Source: Weizmannia acidilactici (GTDB taxonomy: Bacteria; Bacillota; Bacilli; Bacillales; Bacillaceae_C). From it: a stretch of 32,499 bases of DNA. Location: positions 1-32,499 of the forward strand of contig NZ_BKZR01000038.1 of assembly GCF_008974225.1 (NCBI RefSeq), in the 5' to 3' direction. Below the pieces are notes generated by a model. The model was not told where the DNA came from and searched no databases. It saw only the letters and a list, made by a program, of their open reading frames with translations. Made by a program: the position numbers and the translations under genes. Position 1 is the stretch's first letter. Each line of letters opens with the position of its first letter. Below are positions 1 to 7,396 of this stretch, piece by piece.

Positions 1-1
1 C

Positions 2-64
2 ATCAAAAATCTCGTAGAATACCTCAAGACAAAGGGGCGAAATCGTTTTGCAGACCCAGAATGA
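2..64 (+). CDS. C-terminal tail of a truncated gene, possibly a transposase
   Basis: The window opens inside a reading frame that ends with a TGA at 62-64. Its last 20 residues are IKNLVEYLKTKGRNRFADPE. The basic, lysine/arginine-rich end directly before a long palindrome resembles the C-termini of insertion-sequence transposases, but the fragment is too short for a family call. The start lies outside the window. The alternative is an ordinary chromosomal gene. Confidence 0.4.
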   Translation: MKNLVEYLKTKGRNRFADPE

Positions 65-76
65 CCAAGTCCCAAA

Positions 77-110
77 TTGATGTTTTCGGGGCTCGCCCCG
101 AAAACATCAA
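77..110. repeat. 34-bp perfect inverted repeat (16-bp arms, 2-nt centre)
   Basis: The arms TTGATGTTTTCGGGGC (77-92) and GCCCCGAAAACATCAA (95-110) are fully complementary around TC. The repeat lies 12 bases behind the stop at 62-64. No T-run follows on either strand, so it is a poor intrinsic terminator. It could be a transcription barrier at the end of a mobile element, or an mRNA-stabilising 3' hairpin. The rest of 111-309 holds no gene I can support. Confidence 0.8.
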
Positions 111-309
111 AGATTCACTTGTCAAAGAACAACCATTCAACTGGAAATTGACTCATTTAGTAGGATCGAAACTTATTATACGAGAGTGTCTGGAAATACC
201 CGGTAAATTAACTTTGTCGGCACATACACGATAAGCCAAATCCTTTTGATCCGCACGCTTTTCCGTTACAATAACATATACAAAAAGCTTTTGAAAGGCG
301 GGCTGAAGT

Positions 310-984
310 TTGTGCGGACGATTTACGTTAACAGCATCTTTACATGAGATTGAAGAACGTTTCCATGCAACAGCATCTTTTTCAAATGATGCATATGCCC
401 CAAGTTATAATGTGGCGCCTTCGCAAATGGTGGCTGCCATCATTAACGGCCGGAACGAATACAGATTAGGATTCTTAAAATGGGGGCTTGTTCCTTCCTG
501 GGCAAAAGACCCGAAAATCGGGTACAAAATGATCAACGCCAGAAGCGAAACCGCTTTTGAAAAAGCAAGTTTCCAACAGGCGGTAAAACAGCGGCGCTGT
601 CTAATTCCCGCAGACTCTTTTTATGAATGGGACCGGAAAAGCGGGAGCAGGATTCCAATGCGAATTAAGCTGAAGGATGAAAAGTTGTTTGCGATGGCCG
701 GCCTTTGGGAAAAATGGGTGGATGCAAACGGCCGCCCGGTGTTTACTTGCACGATTCTCACCACCCGTGCAAATGAACTCATGGCAGAAATACATGACCG
801 CATGCCTGTCATTATGCACAAGGGAGATGAAGAAAAATGGCTTGATCCTCTTCTTACGGAACCGGAACAGCTGCGGCCGCTCCTTTCGCCAATTGACAGC
901 AGCACAATGGAAATGTACGAAGTTTCAGATCTCGTCAATTCTCCAAAAAATAATTTTCCGGAACTTTTACTGCCAAAAAAATAA
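310..984 (+). CDS. HMCES/YedK-family abasic-site processing protein (SRAP)
   Basis: This 224-residue protein starts at TTG after an AAAGGCGG Shine-Dalgarno, so mature Cys2 is exposed as the family requires (MCGRFTL). SRAP proteins form a thiazolidine crosslink between Cys2 and abasic sites in single-stranded DNA and so shield them from cleavage. The key residues known from E. coli YedK are all visible: Cys2, Asn76 (in MINARSE), Glu106 (in ADSFYEW) and His162 (in IHDRMPVIM). The length is normal for the family. A weak promoter, TTTGAT (245-250), 16 bp, TACAAT (267-272), lies upstream. I see no clear LexA box, so SOS control is not shown. B. subtilis has similar genes (yoaM, yoqW), but I cannot say which is orthologous. 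Confidence 0.93.
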   Translation: MCGRFTLTASLHEIEERFHATASFSNDAYAPSYNVAPSQMVAAIINGRNEYRLGFLKWGLVPSWAKDPKIGYKMINARSETAFEKASFQQAVKQRRCLIPADSFYEWDRKSGSRIPMRIKLKDEKLFAMAGLWEKWVDANGRPVFTCTILTTRANELMAEIHDRMPVIMHKGDEEKWLDPLLTEPEQLRPLLSPIDSSTMEMYEVSDLVNSPKNNFPELLLPKK

Positions 985-1019
985 TCTGTTTGTATTCTTT
1001 AATAACCACCAATTTTTAA

Positions 1020-1106
1020 TATAATATTTTCCATGGGAAGACCTCTGTCTAGATGTACTCGCCTACAAGCGGACATTTAAACGATAGAGTGTCTTCCTAT
1101 TTTTTC
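1020..1106 (+). ncRNA. Candidate small RNA, or structured terminator of the HMCES gene
   Basis: A perfect TATAAT -10 box (1020-1025) is followed about 10 bases later by GGAAGAC (1036-1042). This pairs with GTCTTCC (1091-1097), and a T-rich run TATTTTTT follows directly. Inside, CTCT/AGAG extends the stem, and ATGT/ACAT and CGC/GCG form an inner arm capped by CTACAA. Transcription from the -10 would start almost at the base of the hairpin and end at the T-run, giving an RNA of about 70 nt. The -35 is poor (TTTAAT at 16 bp), so it may only be a long terminator hairpin. I do not recognise a known RNA family. Confidence 0.4.
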
Positions 1107-1162
1107 CACACTTTAACCCCCTAGAATATTTTACATATACGCTTGTCATGCGCCAAATCCTT

Positions 1163-2029
1163 TTAGGGCTGCAGAAACCTGCTGAGTCTTACGATCATTT
1201 TCTCAAGCCGTTTTGCATTTTTATCGTACATCGCTTTTGCTTCTTTAGAATCGGTTGCAAGGGAAAATAATTCAAGATCGGCCTGGCATTTTTTGATCGT
1301 TGCCAAAAGGAGCTGTCTTTCCTGGCCCGCCGGGATTTGGATTTGGTCATCATAAATATCGACCGAAAGTTGCCCGTATGAATCAACCTGGCCGATATAC
1401 ACATTCTCGAGCGCGACATTTAATTTTTCAAGCTCCGTTTTCAGCCAGACATGATTGTAGCCGACCTTCCTCAGCTCCTCTTCCTGGACTTGGCCTTCCA
1501 GAATGACCGTATGCGGCTGTTTTTCCGGAGCTGGCTTCAATCCGAGATCGGCTGCATTCGGGGGCTGCTTTTCTTTTTTCATCAATACGCTTAAATCCCC
1601 GCTCGTTTCCAGCACGGCAAATTCAACATCAGCCACGCTGAATACGTTTTTCCTGCGCAAAAGCTGCATCAAATCAGCGACGGAATATTTTTGCTTTGCA
1701 AGATTGTCTTCCTGGATTTTGCCGTTTTCAATGACAACAGTTGGTTTTCCGAGCATCCATTCCCTGAACTTCCGGCTTTTGATCGATGCCCATCTTAACA
1801 AAAAGGGCACGATCATCCACAGAAAAAGGCTGAAAATCCCCGGCAAAAAATGATCTTTTAAACCGATGGAAACCCCGGCGGCGATGTTTCCGACCGTGAT
1901 GCCGACAGCATATTCAAATAAAGACAACTGCGACAGCTGTTTTTTCCCTAGCAGCCTTGTGAGCGCAAATAAAACGATAAGGGTGGACATGGTCCGCCAG
2001 AAAATATCAAAATAAGCTGACACTTCCAT
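1163..2029 (-). CDS. DUF421 (YetF-type) membrane protein with a C-terminal DUF1657 domain
   Basis: This is a 288-residue protein of unknown molecular function. Three N-terminal membrane segments (about residues 13-31, 38-56 and 61-80) are followed by the soluble DUF421 region. The tail (about 232-280, QADLELFSLATDSKEAKAMY) matches the small DUF1657 protein at 2309-2515 (QANLESFALQTDNKKAKQLY), so it is a membrane-anchored DUF1657 fusion. It lies 14 bp behind a DUF1657 gene, in one operon with two of them, and has a GGGGAG ribosome site. From memory, this DUF1657 then DUF421-DUF1657 order closes the spoVA-2mob operon linked to very heat-resistant spores. Here no spoVAC, spoVAD or spoVAEb gene is present. 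A role in the spore membrane is inference. Confidence 0.88.
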   Translation of the reverse strand: MEVSAYFDIFWRTMSTLIVLFALTRLLGKKQLSQLSLFEYAVGITVGNIAAGVSIGLKDHFLPGIFSLFLWMIVPFLLRWASIKSRKFREWMLGKPTVVIENGKIQEDNLAKQKYSVADLMQLLRRKNVFSVADVEFAVLETSGDLSVLMKKEKQPPNAADLGLKPAPEKQPHTVILEGQVQEEELRKVGYNHVWLKTELEKLNVALENVYIGQVDSYGQLSVDIYDDQIQIPAGQERQLLLATIKKCQADLELFSLATDSKEAKAMYDKNAKRLEKMIVRLSRFLQP

Positions 2030-2043
2030 CCCGTTCTCCCCTT

Positions 2044-2247
2044 CTAACTTTTATACTGCGGTTTCTTCCTTTCAATAACTGCCAGCCGCTTCGTTAAATC
2101 CTGTTCAATCTCTTCCATTTCCATCATGCTTTCATGGAATGCCCTCTTTGCTTGATCGGCAGAAGATAATAGCACCAGTCTGCTTAAGCTTTCTTTTGCC
2201 CCCTTCATGCTGGCAATGCATGACTTTAAATTTGAAACAATCGTCAA
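2044..2247 (-). CDS. DUF1657 small protein, second gene of the operon
   Basis: This 67-residue helical protein begins MTIVSNLKSCIASMKGAKES and ends KKPQYKS. The TTG start at 2247 is fixed by AAGGAGG about 9 bases upstream. It is clearly related to the neighbouring DUF1657 protein: both begin MT(I/V)xxN(L/I)K, have amphipathic helices and end in (K/E)PQY. No signal peptide or membrane segment is visible. DUF1657 proteins are typical of spore formers and accompany DUF421 and SpoVA genes. The function is unknown. Confidence 0.85.
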   Translation of the reverse strand: MTIVSNLKSCIASMKGAKESLSRLVLLSSADQAKRAFHESMMEMEEIEQDLTKRLAVIERKKPQYKS

Positions 2248-2308
2248 ATTCCACCGCCTCCTTCATATCGGGGGAAAGGATGGGCCATCCATCCTTTTCC
2301 CCACATTT

Positions 2309-2515
2309 TTAAGATTCTGTGTACTGCGGCTCTTCTTTCTCTACTTCGCCCATTCTTGGCATAAGGGAGTCAATGATCGACTGGGTTTGCTGTGCAGCGG
2401 TCTGATACAATTGTTTTGCTTTTTTGTTATCCGTTTGCAATGCAAACGATTCGAGGTTTGCCTGGGCGCTTTTTAATCCGGCGACAGTTTGTTTAATGTT
2501 TGTAATTACGGTCAT
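2309..2515 (-). CDS. DUF1657 small protein, first gene of the operon
   Basis: This is a 68-residue DUF1657 protein (MTVITNIKQTVAGLKSAQAN at the start, EEPQYTES at the end). I chose the ATG at 2515, not the in-frame start 11 codons further up, because GGGAGG sits 6 bases before it and the result matches its neighbour's N-terminus. The core QANLESF-L-TD--KAK-LY recurs in the tail of the DUF421 protein two genes downstream. It leads the three-gene minus-strand operon. A sporulation-sigma promoter would be expected; I see CATAAAATA-like sequence upstream but no convincing partner box. Confidence 0.87.
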   Translation of the reverse strand: MTVITNIKQTVAGLKSAQANLESFALQTDNKKAKQLYQTAAQQTQSIIDSLMPRMGEVEKEEPQYTES

Positions 2516-2626
2516 GCTTATCCTCCCAGCAAAACTTATTGCGTCCAACGAAGCGCTGAACAGGAATTATTTTATGGAACCGGCCAGCGTATATAATTTG
2601 AAATAAAAGGAAAAGGGTATGAAGCA

Positions 2627-2656
2627 TAAAAAAAGATAGCCTGTTTCCAGACTATC
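2627..2656 (-). terminator. Intrinsic terminator of trhO
   Basis: Read on the minus strand, GATAGTCTG and CAGGCTATC pair around GAAA with one mismatch, followed by a run of seven or more T. It lies just behind the trhO stop and insulates it from the DUF1657 operon. Confidence 0.8.
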
Positions 2657-2664
2657 CTTAACAT

Positions 2665-3642
2665 TTACTTGCTTAACGCCGCATCTTCTTCTTCTATCCG
2701 GCGCAGGCGCTCGGCCACTTCTTCTTCCGTCAGGCCATGTTCTTTTACATACAAGTTGTTCGGTACAATGCGGCATTCATGCGAACAGCTCCGCATATAT
2801 TTGTGTTCATTTTCTTCCGAGCATAAAAACTGCCGGTTGCATGCCGGGTTGGCGCAGTTGACATAACGTTCGCACGGTTCACCCGTAAAATAGTCCCTGC
2901 CGACAACCACATGCTCTATACGGTTAACCGGCACCGATATCCGCTGGTCAAACACATACAACATGCCGTCCCAAAGCTCGCCCTGTGTTTCTGGGTCTTT
3001 GCCGTATGTTACGATTCCGCCCTGCAGTTGCGCAACATCTTCAAAACCTTCTTCCAACAGCCAACCGGAAAACTTTTCACAGCGGATGCCGCCAGTGCAG
3101 TACGTCACAATTTTTTTGCCTTTTAATTCGTCTTTATGCTTGCGCACCCAGCCAGGCAGCTCGCGGAACGTGCGGATATCCGGCCGGATTGCGCCGCGAA
3201 AATGGCCGAGATCGTATTCATAATCATTGCGCGCATCCAACACGAGCGTATCTTCATCAAGCAGAGCTTCACGGAATTCCTTTGGCGTCAAATATTTGCC
3301 GGTTTTTTCGTTCGGATTGATGTCTTTCTCAAGGCGCAATGTGACCAGTTCTTTGCGAGGGCGTACATGCATTTTTTTGAATGCATGCCCGTCCGCTTCG
3401 TCTTCTTTAAAAACCATATCGGCAAAGCGCGGGTCGCTGTGCATCATTTCTTTATAACGGTTTGTCTGTTCAACCGTTCCGGAAATGGTGCCGTTGATGC
3501 CCTCTTTTGCAACAAGGACGCGGCCCTTTAAGCCGGTTTCTTTGCAAAATTTCAAATGTTCGGCAGCAAATTCTTCCGGATTTTCAATTTCCACATACTT
3601 GTAATACAATAATACTCTGTACGGTTTTGTTTCTTCCATCAT
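2665..3642 (-). CDS. trhO: tRNA uridine(34) hydroxylase, rhodanese-like
   Basis: TrhO (YceA/UPF0176 family) makes 5-hydroxyuridine at tRNA position 34, the first step toward mo5U/mcmo5U wobble bases. The ferredoxin-like N-terminal domain (about 1-95, with LVAKEGINGTISG) is followed by a rhodanese domain with catalytic Cys182 in VTYCTGGIRCEKFSGWL. A Cys-rich C-terminal segment (NCANPACN, FLCSEE, SCSHECR) probably holds a metal. The ATG at 3642 gives 325 residues. A GTG three codons upstream overlaps the AGGTGG ribosome site, so the ATG is preferred. The gene stands alone, divergent from topB. Confidence 0.94.
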   Translation of the reverse strand: MMEETKPYRVLLYYKYVEIENPEEFAAEHLKFCKETGLKGRVLVAKEGINGTISGTVEQTNRYKEMMHSDPRFADMVFKEDEADGHAFKKMHVRPRKELVTLRLEKDINPNEKTGKYLTPKEFREALLDEDTLVLDARNDYEYDLGHFRGAIRPDIRTFRELPGWVRKHKDELKGKKIVTYCTGGIRCEKFSGWLLEEGFEDVAQLQGGIVTYGKDPETQGELWDGMLYVFDQRISVPVNRIEHVVVGRDYFTGEPCERYVNCANPACNRQFLCSEENEHKYMRSCSHECRIVPNNLYVKEHGLTEEEVAERLRRIEEEDAALSK

Positions 3643-3736
3643 GTTGACCACCTATCGATTTATATTTGCAAGATATAATGTAGGTTGGGCTTGTTTACAC
3701 TCATCTCTTACAAGCCAACATTTTACCAAAAAACAG

Positions 3737-3750
3737 CTTTGATATCAAAG
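3737..3750. promoter_or_regulatory. 14-bp perfect palindrome in the trhO/topB divergent region
   Basis: CTTTGATATCAAAG is a perfect palindrome midway between the two divergent starts, a plausible site for a dimeric regulator. Nothing in the sequence identifies the protein. Confidence 0.35.
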
Positions 3751-3762
3751 TTTTCACTGTTC

Positions 3763-3780
3763 AAATGATAAAAATATCAT
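3763..3780. promoter_or_regulatory. Inverted repeat abutting the topB -35
   Basis: AATGATA AAAA TATCATT (arms extendable by one base, to 3781) ends exactly where the topB -35 hexamer begins. This position suits an operator or an UP-like element. The regulator is unknown. Confidence 0.4.
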
Positions 3781-3781
3781 T

Positions 3782-3810
3782 TTGTGGATCTTTTCCATAT
3801 ACGGTATACT
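3782..3810 (+). promoter_or_regulatory. Sigma-A type promoter of topB
   Basis: TTGTGG (3782-3787), a 17-bp spacer and TATACT (3805-3810) lie about 33 bases upstream of the topB ATG. Both hexamers match the vegetative consensus well. Confidence 0.65.
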
Positions 3811-3842
3811 AGATCAATAGGAATGAAAGAAAGGTGTTTTTT

Positions 3843-5930
3843 ATGAAATCACTTGTTTTGGCAGAAAAGCCTAGCGTCGGGAGGGAACTTGCGCGCGTGC
3901 TCGGCTGCAAAGACAATAAGAAACGTTATATCGAAGGGCCGAAATATATCGTGACCTGGGCACTCGGCCATTTGATCGAACTAAAAATGCCGGAAGACTA
4001 TGACCCGAAATATAAGGAATGGCGCATGGAAGACCTGCCGATTATTCCGGACAAAATGCAAACGAAAATAATCCGGCAGACGTTCCAGCAATATAAGGCG
4101 ATTGAGCAGCTCGGAAAAAGGAACGATATCAAAGATTGCATTATCGCAACCGATGCCGGGCGCGAAGGCGAACTCGTCGCACGCTGGATTTTGGAAAAAA
4201 TGCGCTGGAAAAAACCGGTGAAACGACTGTGGATTTCTTCGCAAACCGACAAGGCGATCAAATCCGGTTTTAACCGGTTAAAACCGGCAAAGGAGTATGA
4301 TCATTTATATCACTCCGCTGTATGCCGGAGTGAAGCGGACTGGCTGATTGGATTAAATGTGTCGCGTGCTTTGACCGTAAAATACAATGACCCGCTGTCT
4401 GCCGGGCGCGTCCAGACGCCAACCCTTGCAATGGTCCTGGAACGGGAAAAAGAAATCCAGTCTTTTGTGCCGAAAAAATATTGGACGATTGAAGCACAGG
4501 CTGGGAAATTGGAAGTCACTTATGACCATCAAGGGGAAAAACGGATTTTTGACGAACAAAAAGCAAAAGATTTGTATCAATCATTGGGCGGGCAGACCGC
4601 CGTCGTAACGGAAGTGGTACGAAAAGAAAAAACAGAACAGCAGCCGCTCCCTTATGACCTGACCGAACTGCAGCGCGACGCCAACCACCGATTCGGTTTT
4701 ACGGCGAAGAAAACATTGAATGTGCTGCAAGACTTATACGAACGGCATAAACTGGTCACCTACCCACGCACCGATTCGAAATATTTGACAAAAGATATGG
4801 AAAATACGATGTACGAAAGGCTCGTCGCCCTGAAAGATGCATATAAACAAGAAATCCAGCCGGTTTTGGCTAAGAAGGGGAAAATCCTCGCAAAACGCGT
4901 CATCAATGATGCGAAAGTGACCGACCACCATGCGATTATCCCGACGGACGAACGCCCTGTCCTTTCCGATTTGTCTTCCGATGAACGGAAAATCTATGAC
5001 ATGATCGTCAAGCGGTTCCTTGCGCTCTTTTACCCTGTTTATGAATATGAAACGGTGAAATTTAAACTGGATGCGGGAGGGAAAATGTTCACCGGGAAAA
5101 CAACAGTCCGAAAAAACGCCGGCTACACCGCTGTTTTTCATCACGAAGCTGCCCGGGAAAATACGGCTCCCCTATCCATTAAAGAAGGGAAAACTTTTAA
5201 ACTCGAACAACTCCGGCTCAGTTCCCATCTGACAGAAGCGCCGAAACGTTATTCCGAAGCGGATATCTTGTCCAAAATGGAAAAATTCGGGCTGGGGACG
5301 CCGGCAACACGCGCCGATATTATTGAACGCCTTGTCTCTTCCGAAACGATCAGCCGTGAAAACGGGCGCCTCGTGCCGACGCCAAAGGGAAAACAATTAA
5401 TTGACCTTGTCAATGACGAGTTGAAATCGCCGGAACTGACGGCAAAATGGGAAAAGCAGCTTGAGGCGATTGCGCGCGGGAAAGGTAATCCGAAACAGTT
5501 TTTGGATACGATTCGCAAAGAAACGGTCCGGCTTGTGCGTGAAATCCAAACGAGCGACAAAAAATACCGCGCCCATAATTTAACAGGCACCAAATGCCCT
5601 GAATGCGGCTCGCTCATGAAGGAAGTAAACGGCCAGAACGGGAAAATGCTCGTATGTTCAAACCGGGAATGCCGTTTCACAAAACGGAAGGGCCCTAAAC
5701 TTTCGAACCGGCGCTGCCCGACATGCCATAAAAGAATGGAAATCCACCACGGCAAGTCCGGCGTTTACTTCCAATGCCGCACTTGCAATATTGCCCAGAA
5801 AGCGGATGAAAAGAAAACAACATTATCCAAGCATGAGGAAAGAAAATTATTGCAAAAATACGCCAAGAAAGACGACACTTTTGGCAACAGCCTGGCGGAA
5901 GCTTTTAAAGCAGCCATGAAAAGCGAATAA
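3843..5930 (+). CDS. topB: DNA topoisomerase III (type IA)
   Basis: This ATP-independent type IA topoisomerase relaxes and decatenates DNA through a transient 5'-phosphotyrosine. The TOPRIM domain opens the protein (LVLAEKPSVGREL; acidic residues in ATDAGREGELVAR). The catalytic Tyr307 lies in YPRTDSKYL. The helix-turn motifs DPLSAGRVQTPTL and FGLGTPATRADIIERL are intact. Two four-Cys zinc ribbons close the protein (CPECG...CSNREC and CPTCH...CRTC, about 583-660). The 695-residue length is close to B. subtilis TopB. I start at the ATG at 3843, behind AAAGGTG with 6 bases spacing. An in-frame GTG three codons earlier is part of that ribosome site. It is monocistronic, with its own promoter and terminator. 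Confidence 0.97.
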   Translation: MKSLVLAEKPSVGRELARVLGCKDNKKRYIEGPKYIVTWALGHLIELKMPEDYDPKYKEWRMEDLPIIPDKMQTKIIRQTFQQYKAIEQLGKRNDIKDCIIATDAGREGELVARWILEKMRWKKPVKRLWISSQTDKAIKSGFNRLKPAKEYDHLYHSAVCRSEADWLIGLNVSRALTVKYNDPLSAGRVQTPTLAMVLEREKEIQSFVPKKYWTIEAQAGKLEVTYDHQGEKRIFDEQKAKDLYQSLGGQTAVVTEVVRKEKTEQQPLPYDLTELQRDANHRFGFTAKKTLNVLQDLYERHKLVTYPRTDSKYLTKDMENTMYERLVALKDAYKQEIQPVLAKKGKILAKRVINDAKVTDHHAIIPTDERPVLSDLSSDERKIYDMIVKRFLALFYPVYEYETVKFKLDAGGKMFTGKTTVRKNAGYTAVFHHEAARENTAPLSIKEGKTFKLEQLRLSSHLTEAPKRYSEADILSKMEKFGLGTPATRADIIERLVSSETISRENGRLVPTPKGKQLIDLVNDELKSPELTAKWEKQLEAIARGKGNPKQFLDTIRKETVRLVREIQTSDKKYRAHNLTGTKCPECGSLMKEVNGQNGKMLVCSNRECRFTKRKGPKLSNRRCPTCHKRMEIHHGKSGVYFQCRTCNIAQKADEKKTTLSKHEERKLLQKYAKKDDTFGNSLAEAFKAAMKSE

Positions 5931-5948
5931 TATACGATCATAAAAGTG

Positions 5949-5974
5949 AACCCGGTTTGCCGGGTTTGTTTTTT
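5949..5974 (+). terminator. Intrinsic terminator of topB
   Basis: AACCCGG and CCGGGTT pair around TTTG, followed by TGTTTTTT, 18 bases behind the stop. Confidence 0.9.
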
Positions 5975-5988
5975 AAAATGCATATTCA

Positions 5989-6017
5989 TTCACTTCTTAA
6001 CTTTTTTATAATATAAT
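5989..6017 (+). promoter_or_regulatory. Possible sigma-A promoter upstream of the YitT-family gene
   Basis: TTCACT (5989-5994), 17 bp and TATAAT (6012-6017) would give a leader of about 200 nt before the next start at 6228. The short ORFs inside that leader lack ribosome sites, and I see no riboswitch in it. Confidence 0.4.
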
Positions 6018-6227
6018 TAATACATAGACATTTGTAATGTTTTTCCTCTCTGCTTTTAAACCCGCTCTTTTCTCACCCGTGTGTATCAAGAGCGCAAGTC
6101 CTGTTCCTTCTTTGTATATGATTTTCAGGTTTCCAAACTTGTTTATGTGTGCGGACAAGACAGCATCCACCTGTTTATCTCGTAATATACATTCATTTAC
6201 AAATTTTTTTTGGAAAGGGGATATGAT

Positions 6228-7118
6228 ATGGAAGAAGCGGTAAAATCATATACGGAATTCAAGCAGAAAAAAAACAAATGGGCCCTTCTTGCCCGGCGCT
6301 TTATTTTTGTCACTCTCGGCGCCATGATCATGGGGGTTGCCCTTGAATTATTTCTTGTTCCAAACCAAATCCTGGACGGCGGCATAACCGGCATCTCCAT
6401 TATTCTCTCCCATCTCACCGGATGGAAGCTTGGTGCGGTCATTTTCATTTTAAACTTGCCGTTTTTTTACATCGGTTATAAGCAAATCGGAAAAACATTC
6501 GCATTGACGACTTTATACGGCATATCGGTTATGTCGGTGACAACCGTCCTATTAACTCCTGTCAAAGTGTTTACGGACGATTTGCTGCTCTGCACGGTTT
6601 TCGGCGGAATCATCCTTGGAATCGGGATCGGCCTTGTCATACGCTGGGGAGGATGCCTCGACGGAACGGAAGCGCTGGCGATATTATTGAACAAAAAACT
6701 CCCTTTTTCTGTCGGTGAAATCATTCTCGGCATTAATTTAGTGATTTTTACGTTCGCCGGATTTGTGTTCAGCTGGAAATATGCGATGTATTCGGTCATT
6801 ACGTATTTTATTGCAACAAAAGCAATCGATGTGGTCGTGCAGGGTCTGGATGAATCCAAATCGGTCTGGATCATCAGCGATAGGATGCATGAAATAGGCG
6901 ATGCCATCATGGCGAGGCTTGGGCGCGGCGTGACGTATTTAAACGGGGAAGGCGCATATACGGGAGACAATAAAAAAGTCATTTTCTGCGTCATCACCCG
7001 CCTCGAGGAAGCGAAACTGAAATCGATCGTCGAAGAATTTGATTCAAACGCCTTTATAGCGGTCGGAAATATTTCGGAAGTGCGCGGCGGGAGGTTTAAG
7101 AAAAAAGATATCCATTAA
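6228..7118 (+). CDS. YitT-family membrane protein (YitT plus DUF2179)
   Basis: This 296-residue integral membrane protein has the YitT/DUF161 layout. Five or six membrane helices span about residues 25-195, with the signature LVPNQILDGGITGISII and a Gly-rich segment (GGIILGIGIGLVIRWGGCLDG). A soluble C-terminal DUF2179 domain follows (about 210-290, ending VGNISEVRGGRFKKKDIH). The family is common in Bacillaceae in several paralogues and its substrate is not known. The DUF2179 fold is ACT-like, so ligand sensing is possible. The ATG at 6228 follows GGAAAGGGG; an in-frame TTG six codons upstream overlaps that site. No terminator is seen behind it. Confidence 0.9.
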   Translation: MEEAVKSYTEFKQKKNKWALLARRFIFVTLGAMIMGVALELFLVPNQILDGGITGISIILSHLTGWKLGAVIFILNLPFFYIGYKQIGKTFALTTLYGISVMSVTTVLLTPVKVFTDDLLLCTVFGGIILGIGIGLVIRWGGCLDGTEALAILLNKKLPFSVGEIILGINLVIFTFAGFVFSWKYAMYSVITYFIATKAIDVVVQGLDESKSVWIISDRMHEIGDAIMARLGRGVTYLNGEGAYTGDNKKVIFCVITRLEEAKLKSIVEEFDSNAFIAVGNISEVRGGRFKKKDIH

Positions 7119-7334
7119 CCGTAATAAAAAGCAGTTGTTAAATCTTAATACAGATTATGAAAAGCGGTGGGATGACACAACCGGCATACATGCCACTTTT
7201 CATGTGTTGAATCGTTTTTTCGGCGGATTCCAACAGCGGTATTCTTTTATCCGGCAGCATGAAGAGCAAACAAGCCTTTTTCCAATATCGATTATCATGA
7301 ATAAAAGCGCATTTGGTGAAATAATGATTACGGA
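7119..7334. other. Non-coding stretch with an 8-bp inverted repeat
   Basis: I find no supportable gene here. Open frames on both strands lack ribosome sites and resemble nothing. ATGAAAAG (7157-7164) and CTTTTCAT (7196-7203), with an inner GG/CC pair, could form a hairpin in read-through mRNA, but no T-run follows. The promoter of the next transcription unit begins at 7335. Confidence 0.5.
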
Positions 7335-7363
7335 TTGTAAAAAACAAGGAATTCAAATATACT
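7335..7363 (+). promoter_or_regulatory. Sigma-A promoter of the leader peptide and yidC2 unit
   Basis: TTGTAA (7335-7340), exactly 17 bp, then TATACT (7358-7363). Transcription would start near 7370, some 27 bases before the TTG start of the 87-codon ORF, so leader peptide and insertase share one transcript. Confidence 0.75.
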
Positions 7364-7396
7364 TTGTACTGATACCTTTAAAGCGAGTGAAAATCA

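Noticed and set aside
1036..1097. tRNA-like element (7-bp end stem)
   Set aside because: There is no T-loop, D-loop or anticodon arm with tRNA spacing; the T-run supports a terminator hairpin instead.
6037..6243. 68-codon frame before the YitT-family gene
   Set aside because: It has no ribosome site and a biased Phe/Ser/Cys composition, and it overlaps the start of the real gene.
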